DNA from: Stomoxys calcitrans
Taxonomy: Eukaryota > Arthropoda > Insecta > Diptera > Muscidae
Reading direction: 5' to 3'
Assembly (NCBI RefSeq): GCF_963082655.1
Contig: NC_081555.1
Coordinates: forward strand, 145,870,517 to 145,934,516
Length of the DNA: 64,000 nt
In this document: positions 58,460 through 64,000 of the stretch, piece by piece
How the letters are laid out: the number at the start of each line of letters is the position of its first letter
Numbering within the stretch: the stretch's first letter is position 1
Made by a program: the position numbers and the translations under genes
Notes under the pieces: model-generated
The model's input: only the letters and a program-made list of their open reading frames with translations
What the model was told of the DNA's origin: nothing
Databases searched by the model: none

Positions 58460-59569
58460 GATATCCCAACGAGGGGCGGACCCTCTCCCTTACCCCAATT
58501 TTTAAAAACGCCAGATCTCGGAAATGGGTGCTCCGATTTAAGCGAAATTTTGTGTGCCACCTTATGGTACCCCATAAACACAAAATTGGTATAAAACTTT
58601 GAGGTTAAATAATCTGGGGGAATGCCCCATCGCAAAACCCACCCGAACGGACATGTTTACCGATTGGGACAATGTGGGTATCAAATGAAAGGTATTTAAG
58701 AGTAGAGTGCGAACTTGGAATTAAAAATTGCACCCTAAGTGCCAGGGGGTTCTCTCACCCCCAAAAACACCACCCAACAGGACACCTTTACCACTTTGGA
58801 CATAATGGGTATCAAAAGAAAAGTATTAAAAGTAGAGTACACATCTGACATAAAAATTTTTTCCTCGGTGTCTGAGGGGCCCCTCACCCCCCCAAAAGCC
58901 CCCAGCAGGATATATTTACCGACTGGGACAATATGGGACTCAAATAAAAGATATTTGGGAGTTAAATACGAATATGATATTAAGCATTGGGTCCAAGTAC
59001 ATAGGAGGCCGCCCCAGGACGAAAACCGCCCACAAGTACTGCCAAAAATCCAAGTGGACCGATCGGGACAATATGGGACTCAAATGTAACGATTTCGGGA
59101 GTAGATTACGAATATGGTGTCAAAAATTGGACCCAAGTATCGAGGGCGCCGCCGCAAGAGTACCGCCTAAAATTAAAATATAAAATTCCACTGAAAGGTA
59201 TTCGGGAGTATGAATATGACATTAAAAATTAAATTCAAGTATCTAAGGAGACGTTTCAAGCCCAAAACTACCGTCCAAAATCAAAGTAGACCGACCGGGA
59301 CAATATGGGACTCAAATGAAAGGTACTTGGGAGTAGAATAGGAACATGATGTCAAGGTACCTAGCGCGCCGCTCCAAGTTCAAAATCGCACCAAAACAAC
59401 CGCCCAAAAAATTATTATAATTATTATTAAAAATCAAGTTCAAGTGATAGGAGGTTGCCTATCTCTCAAAATAGAAATCAACAAATTGTGATGGGGACAT
59501 ACATATGGTAGTAAGAAACTTACTTTTAGCGTGAATAAAGGCGCAGCAGAGCGCGCCGGGTACAGCTAG
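58460..59569 (+). mobile_element. Helitron, 3' portion with CTAG end
   Basis: Array units (GACAATATGGGACTCAAAT, GGGAGTAGATTACGAATATG) end in AAAGGCGCAGCAGAGCGCGC, CGGGTACAGCTAG (CTAG 59566-59569). The sequence immediately continues TCTTATATATAA, which is the 5' tip of the same family. No 5' TC end is visible on the left. Confidence 0.72.
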
Positions 59570-59581
59570 TCTTATATATAA

Positions 59582-60318
59582 TAAGTTAAGAGGCGTTAAG
59601 TTCGGCCGGGCCTAACTTTGGATACCCACCACCTAGGGTATATATGTAAACCATCTTTCGTCATAATCCGGTGAAAAATGTATAATTTAAACCCTCGTAG
59701 CAGCTTTATCGTAATATGGTCCGATTTGGAACAAATGTCCAATTTTGAAGAACAAAATATTGCTCTTTTTGGTAGCCATATCCAAATATAGAACGATGTG
59801 AGCTGTATACAACACGGATGTCGAAAAGCCTAACATAAGTCACTGTTTCAAATTTCAGCGAAATCGGATTATAAATGTGCCTTTTATGGGGCCAAGACTT
59901 CAAATCGAGAGATAGGTCTATATGGCAACTATTGTACATCCAAATTTGAACCGATCTGGGCAAAATTGAAGAAGACTACCAAAGGCCCTAACACAACTCA
60001 CTGTCCTAAATTTCGGCTAAATCGGACAATAAATGCGTCTTTTATGGGCCCAAAATCTTAAATCGAGCGATCGGTTTATATGGCAGCTATATCCAAATCT
60101 GGACCAAACTGCAGAAAGTTGTCGAAGAGCCTGACGCACCCAAATTTCGGCGAAATCGGACAATAAATGCGCCTTTTATGGGCCCAAAACCTTACATCGA
60201 GAGATAGGTCTATATGGCAGCTATATCCAAATCTGGACCGATCTTAGTCAAATTAAAGAAGAGTATTGAGGGGCCTAACACAACTCACTGTCCCAAATTT
60301 CGGCAAAATCGGAAAAAA
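59582..60318 (-). mobile_element. HINE-like family 2, 3' end and array
   Basis: The left end AAGAGGCGTTAAGTTCGGCC, GGGCCTAACTTTGGATACCC and CACCACCTAGGGTATATATG is the inverted 3' end. Units carry CTATATGGCAGCTATATCCA and CAATAAATGCGCCTTTTATG. It stops near 60318 without a 5' module. Confidence 0.75.
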
Positions 60319-60780
60319 TACCAGATTTCGGAGATGGGTAAGGCTATCTTAGCGAAAATTTGTTTGCACAAAAATTTTGTATAAAAATCTGGTGTGGGGT
60401 GCCTAGGAGGACCGACATTCAGGGTCCAATATTCAGGGTCAGAATCAGACCATATTTGGCACCTATGTTGAAGGTCATAGGAGAATTCGTCGTGCAAAAT
60501 TTCGGCCAAATCAGAAAGAACTGCGACCTCTATGGGTTCCAAAAGTCAAAAGGTCTTTGGGAGTAGAGCACGAAATTGACTTCCACATTTGGAATCAAGT
60601 CTCTGGGGGTCTACCTTACCCCCAAACAGGACTTTTTACTGACCATTGCAATGTGGGGTTTAAATTTGAGGTATTTGAGAGTAGAAAAAACACACAGGAA
60701 AATTGGAATACATTTTTAACTCAAATTAAGCAGAAATTTCTAAATTTAGAGTACTCCTCTCCAACATAGCATTTTGGGGA
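60319..60780. repeat. Helitron-type array fragments
   Basis: ACCAGATTTCGGAGATGGGT and GGAGTAGAGCACGAAATTGA match parts of the Helitron arrays. Orientation changes within the stretch, so it is a patchwork. Confidence 0.5.
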
Positions 60781-61645
60781 TTTTGGGGTACAATATTCAG
60801 GATCCGATTGAGATCACATTTGGCACGTATGTTGAAGGTTATAAGAGAATTCTTTGTGCGAAATTTCGGCCAAATCAAACAAAGAAAAGCGACCTCTAGG
60901 GGCTCCAAAAATACAAAAGGGAGATTGGTTTATACGAGAGTTATATTAGGTTAGATTAATACCATACTTGGATTGGACGTTCAAAGTCATAGGAGAATCC
61001 ACTGTGCAACATTTCAGCTAAATCGAAAAAAGTATAATCGGGAGATGGGTTTATATGGGAGCGATTTAGACCATACTTAACTTTACTTGAAAAATTTCAT
61101 CCAAATCGGATAATAACGCCCCCTCTGGAGGATCAACATGTCAAATCGGGAGATCGGTTTATATGCGAGCCATAAACATAGAAAGCTGTTTGGGGTTGGG
61201 TTGGGGTAAGCACCCCCAGAAAAAATTTAAAATTTAGCCCCCCCCGCGGATTCCAAAAAATTTATTGTTTTCGATAAAATTTGCTAATTTTATTGCTTTT
61301 CAAAGGGCTTAAGGCCCCTTCAGAAAGCTGGGCCTGGTTTGCTAATGATCTAAATATGGACCGATAAGACCCACTGATACCTACCGACCTACACTAATAG
61401 GAAGTATTTGTGCAAAATTTCAAGCATCTAGCTTTACTCCTTCGAAAGTTTTCTACAGACATAGCTTTCTACAGACATACAGACGGACGGACAGACAGAC
61501 GGATATGGCTACCTCAATTTGAAATATCTTGACGATCAAGAATCTATTGATTTATGGTGTCGTAGACCAATATTTCTGTGTTATAAACGGAATGAAGATA
61601 TCGGTATAGGATGGGGATGATTTGGTGGTGGGTATAAAAATAATA
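60781..61645 (-). repeat. HINE-like family 1 array and 5' end
   Basis: Units with AGATCGGTTTATATGCGAGC and AAATCGGATAATAACGCCCC lead into the 5' module (CAGACGGACGGACAGACAGA, GATGGGGATGATTTGGTGGT, GGGTATAAAAA). The 3' palindrome is absent. Confidence 0.6.
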
Positions 61646-61789
61646 TATAGAATAAATTTTTTCGAAGTTTGTCGTTCCAATTTGGTTTATTTGCAATCTT
61701 CACTGATCTACATCAATTAAATAGCACATTTGTGAAAAGGTTGGGGACGATAGTTTCGTTCTTTCGAAAAATAGCGATGAATGTGGGAT

Positions 61790-61955
61790 CTCTTTTTAAA
61801 GCCTAGTCTGAACAGCGTAAATGTGAACGGTCTGAACTCCACAAATGGCGGCAACATTAGTTAAGAGATATACACTGTTAAAAATTGTTTCTGTTTCTAA
61901 GCATAATTCGAATCAAGGCGTTGAGCGTCACAGGCTAACCTCAAAATATTGCTTA
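61790..61955 (-). mobile_element. tRNA-derived SINE, highly decayed
   Basis: Faint inverted SINE: AAGCCTAGTCTGAACAGCG, CAAATGGCGGCAACATTAG and AATTCGAATCAAGGCGTTGA, GCGTCACAGGCTAACCTC. Present but strongly diverged. Confidence 0.5.
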
Positions 61956-62328
61956 TAATTTCGCAAATAAATGCCAGAATATGATTCACTAAGATTAATC
62001 ACTACGTACGTTTTGTAAACAATAGTTGTACTTACTTTATTTATAAGTAATCTGAAATGTAAAAGAAGAAATCGTTATTATTTTAATATTGAATATTTAC
62101 ACAAAAATAAAGCTGTAAAACGCAATTAATGCGGCAGGATCTACCATCATGGTGTCACACCATCGGGGACATCTAGCACTAGACTGTCCTACGCTAAAAA
62201 GGAAACATTTTTTCGCATGGTTTGATCTACTCGAAAGGGATGAAAATGTATCTAGCACATCTCACTGTTCCGAATTTCAGCAAAATCGGAAAGAACATGC
62301 GCATTAAATGAACCCAAGGCCTTATATG
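61956..62328. other. No gene seen
   Basis: Short AT-rich stretch. From 62240 (ATCTAGCACATCTCACTGTT) it looks like one decayed HINE-like family 2 unit. Confidence 0.4.
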
Positions 62329-62764
62329 TAAGTTTTTTTTGTTCCTTATAGGCTCAAAAACTGCTGAAGAGATTTTCTTGAAATTTTCACAGATTGTGGG
62401 TAGTGTTGAAGGAACAATTTTTTGATATAAGAAGGGGAGCGGACTCTCTCTTTACCCCAAAAGTAACACCCTAAAATAAAAGTGGAGCGTTCGGGACATC
62501 ATGGAACTCAACTGAAAGGTATTCAGGTGTAGAGTACTAATGCGATTAAAAAAATGGGGTTTAAGTACCCGACCCCAAAACCGCACCAAAAGTACTGCCC
62601 AAAATCAAAAGTGAACCGATCGTAACAATATAAAACTCAAATAAAAGGTATTCCAGAGTAGAGTAGGAATATGCTACTACAATATGGTACTAAAAATTGG
62701 ATCAAAATGATTAAGGGGCCAGCTCGAACCCAAAACCACCCCAAGTATTAAGTCGAAGTATTAA
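62329..62764 (+). repeat. Helitron 5' region and array fragment
   Basis: GTTCCTTATAGGCTCAAAAA, CTGCTGAAGAGATTTTCTTG, AAATTTTCACAGATTGTGGG is the shared 5' region, followed by two to three array units. It is joined abruptly to LINE sequence. Confidence 0.6.
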
Positions 62765-62827
62765 ACCGGAGTCTAAGAGCGGTTCGGAGTCGGGGCTAAC
62801 GTGCACAACCCCCAACCAGACTCCGGC

Positions 62828-63049
62828 TCAATAGTCTGCAATCCTACTCTTCCTTGTGAACAAGATCAGTTCCGTCTTCTTAGGATTCACCCTAAGCCTG
62901 CAATCCGCGACCCTAAACGCCGTGCACCCAAGAGCACCACTAAGAATGTCTGATAAAGTGTCTAAACATTCACCCGCAGCGCGAATGACAAGGTCATCTG
63001 CATAAGCACACACCGTCACCCCTTTCGCTTTAAATCGGAACAGAATCAA
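62828..63049 (-). pseudogene. RT palm fragment with YADD
   Basis: A 73-codon frame codes GVTVCAYADDLVIRAAGECL, followed by LSDILSGALG and LRVNPKKTELILFTRKSRI, the catalytic Asp pair and the following segment of an R1-type RT. It is separated by a stop from the upstream motif B part. Confidence 0.88.
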
Positions 63050-63133
63050 ATCAACTACAAGAAATTGATGTGTGCAGCGGTGAAATGACGCCGCCCTGAG
63101 ATTTACTCTTAATGGTGTTGACCTTTACCGTCG

Positions 63134-63461
63134 CACAGTGGGATGAAAAAAAAAAATAGTGGAAATTAGTCTGCTATTTTGGAACGGATAGAGATATCTT
63201 CATGAAAAACATTTTACATGGTTATAGCTGAGGTGTTATCCAGCTTATATGCAAAATTTCAGAGCCCTAGAAGTCCCAGGGGCCCATTGGTGGGCCTTCA
63301 TAGTTGGTCACCTCGGCCCTACAAAATTTTGTTCGGGCTGTCAAAAGGTGGATAAGGTGGATAACACCTCAGCTATAACCATGTAAAATTTCATGAAGAT
63401 ATCTCTATCCGGTCCAAAATGGCAGACTTATTTCCACTTATTTTTTTCCCATCCCACTGTG
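63134..63461. mobile_element. Transib-like MITE with CACAGTG ends and CGTCG target duplication
   Basis: A 328-bp element with inverted ends of about 100 bp starting CACAGTGGGATG. Both arms carry GATAGAGATATCTTCATGAA and ATGGTTATAGCTGAGGTGTT. It is flanked by the 5-bp direct repeat CGTCG (63129-63133 and 63462-63466). Transib elements make 5-bp GC-rich duplications and start CACWRTG, so assignment to that superfamily is well supported, although no transposase is here. It splits the LINE RT. Confidence 0.88.
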
Positions 63462-64000
63462 CGTCGTTTGACCAATACTGGCCATGATCTCTCTATACGA
63501 ACGCATTCTTATATTCCAAGTTATCACGCTATCATCCCCACCTGAACCCCGCAATGCCCGCTCAAAAGCAGGCATTTGCTTATTGCTAAAGGCTTTTCAG
63601 CATACAAGAAAGTCGCCAAAATGAATTTCTTATAATCTAGTGTCCTCTCAAGGTGATGCAGAGCAGAGTTCACTGATCTGCCCTTAATATATGCATGCTG
63701 TCATCTAGAGAAGTAAGACCGCTCAAGTTTACTCCTAATGTGGAAATCCAAAATTCTCTCCAATGTCTTAACAAAGAAGCAGAAGAGACTGATGGGTCTA
63801 AAATCTTTGTCCAGACCTTATTGCAGTTTCCCTGCCTTCGATATAAACACCACCTTAACCCTCCTCCAAGATTGAGGTACATAGGCAAATTTTATAATTC
63901 TGATGATTCTATTGAGAGCTCAACAGTACAATAAGGCACTCGTAGGTCTTCTGTAGCATTTTTGGGTAAATGCCATCCGGTCCGGGTGACTTGTAAGGTC

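Larger units (their letters stand above)
62765..64000 (-). mobile_element. R1-like LINE reverse transcriptase, split by a MITE, runs off the window
   Basis: The minus strand from 64000 shows RT N-terminal blocks (GGGLRWCLYRRQGNCNKVW, LRHWREFWIS), then SIGQTT, a 328-bp insertion (63134-63461), VNTIKSKSQGGVISPL (motif B, 63115-63060), VCAYADDLVIRAAG (motif C, 63015-62975) and RVNPKKTELILFTR. There are frameshifts and stops. The YADD motif is intact. The N-terminal part lies beyond the window edge. Confidence 0.85.

Noticed and set aside
19226..64000. piRNA cluster
   Set aside because: Nested, mixed-orientation, dead transposons would fit a cluster, but without small-RNA data nothing in the sequence distinguishes it from ordinary repeat-rich intergenic DNA.

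Overview
This window is eukaryotic and almost certainly from a dipteran fly. I infer a calyptrate (muscid-like) fly from an intron-bearing NAD synthetase gene with fly-type protein sequence and from the AT-rich, transposon-packed background. The exact species cannot be fixed from the sequence alone.

One intact host gene is visible: glutamine-dependent NAD+ synthetase (NADSYN) on the minus strand. It has six exons between 18176 and 5811 that join in frame to an 800-residue protein. The catalytic residues of both half-reactions are in place: glutaminase Glu45, Lys114 and Cys175, and the synthetase SGGVDSS loop at 357-363. Three of its five introns are over 1.5 kb and are long because they hold mobile elements: a LINE in intron 3, two LINEs plus a tandem-array element in intron 1, and a composite of an array element, a SINE and a LINE 3' end in intron 5. 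The other two introns are 66 and 70 bp.

The remaining roughly 50 kb (1-5.5 kb and 18.2-64 kb) shows no convincing second host gene. It is a mosaic of nested repeats. (1) Three related families of elements each carry a 5' module, an array of about 151-153 bp units with a shared AGCT-centred core, and a GC-rich 3' palindrome. I call them HINE-like families 1, 2 and 3 here; the name is a working hypothesis. (2) Non-autonomous Helitrons have TC...CTAG ends in A/T sites. (3) A tRNA-derived SINE family has about ten copies. (4) Non-LTR retrotransposon pieces carry APE, RT and RNase H domains. (5) DNA transposons include a broken mariner and two MITEs derived from its relatives, a foldback Tc1/mariner relative, a hAT-like MITE with an 8-bp target duplication, a TA-flanked MITE, and a Transib-like MITE with CACAGTG ends and a 5-bp CGTCG duplication. 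(6) Satellites include a perfect 492-bp (GAGTA)n, a 0.7-kb (TAAAA)n, and a 15-bp minisatellite of about 45 copies.

Region by region: 1-5.3 kb, a 503-bp tandem repeat, a SINE, a family 3 element, LINE 3' ends and a hAT/mariner nest; 5.8-18.2 kb, NADSYN; 19.2-27.0 kb, Helitrons, (GAGTA)n and a family 2 element; 27.9-30.7 kb, Tc1/mariner elements and a LINE RNase H; 31.0-31.7 kb, the minisatellite; 34.7-41.2 kb, SINEs, a complete Helitron and a MITE; 42.3-44.1 kb, a long family 3 array; 46-50.5 kb, mixed repeats; 51.7 kb, an unexplained 82-codon ORF; 52-62.8 kb, Helitron and HINE-like arrays and (TAAAA)n; 62.8-64 kb, a minus-strand LINE interrupted by the Transib-like MITE and running off the end.
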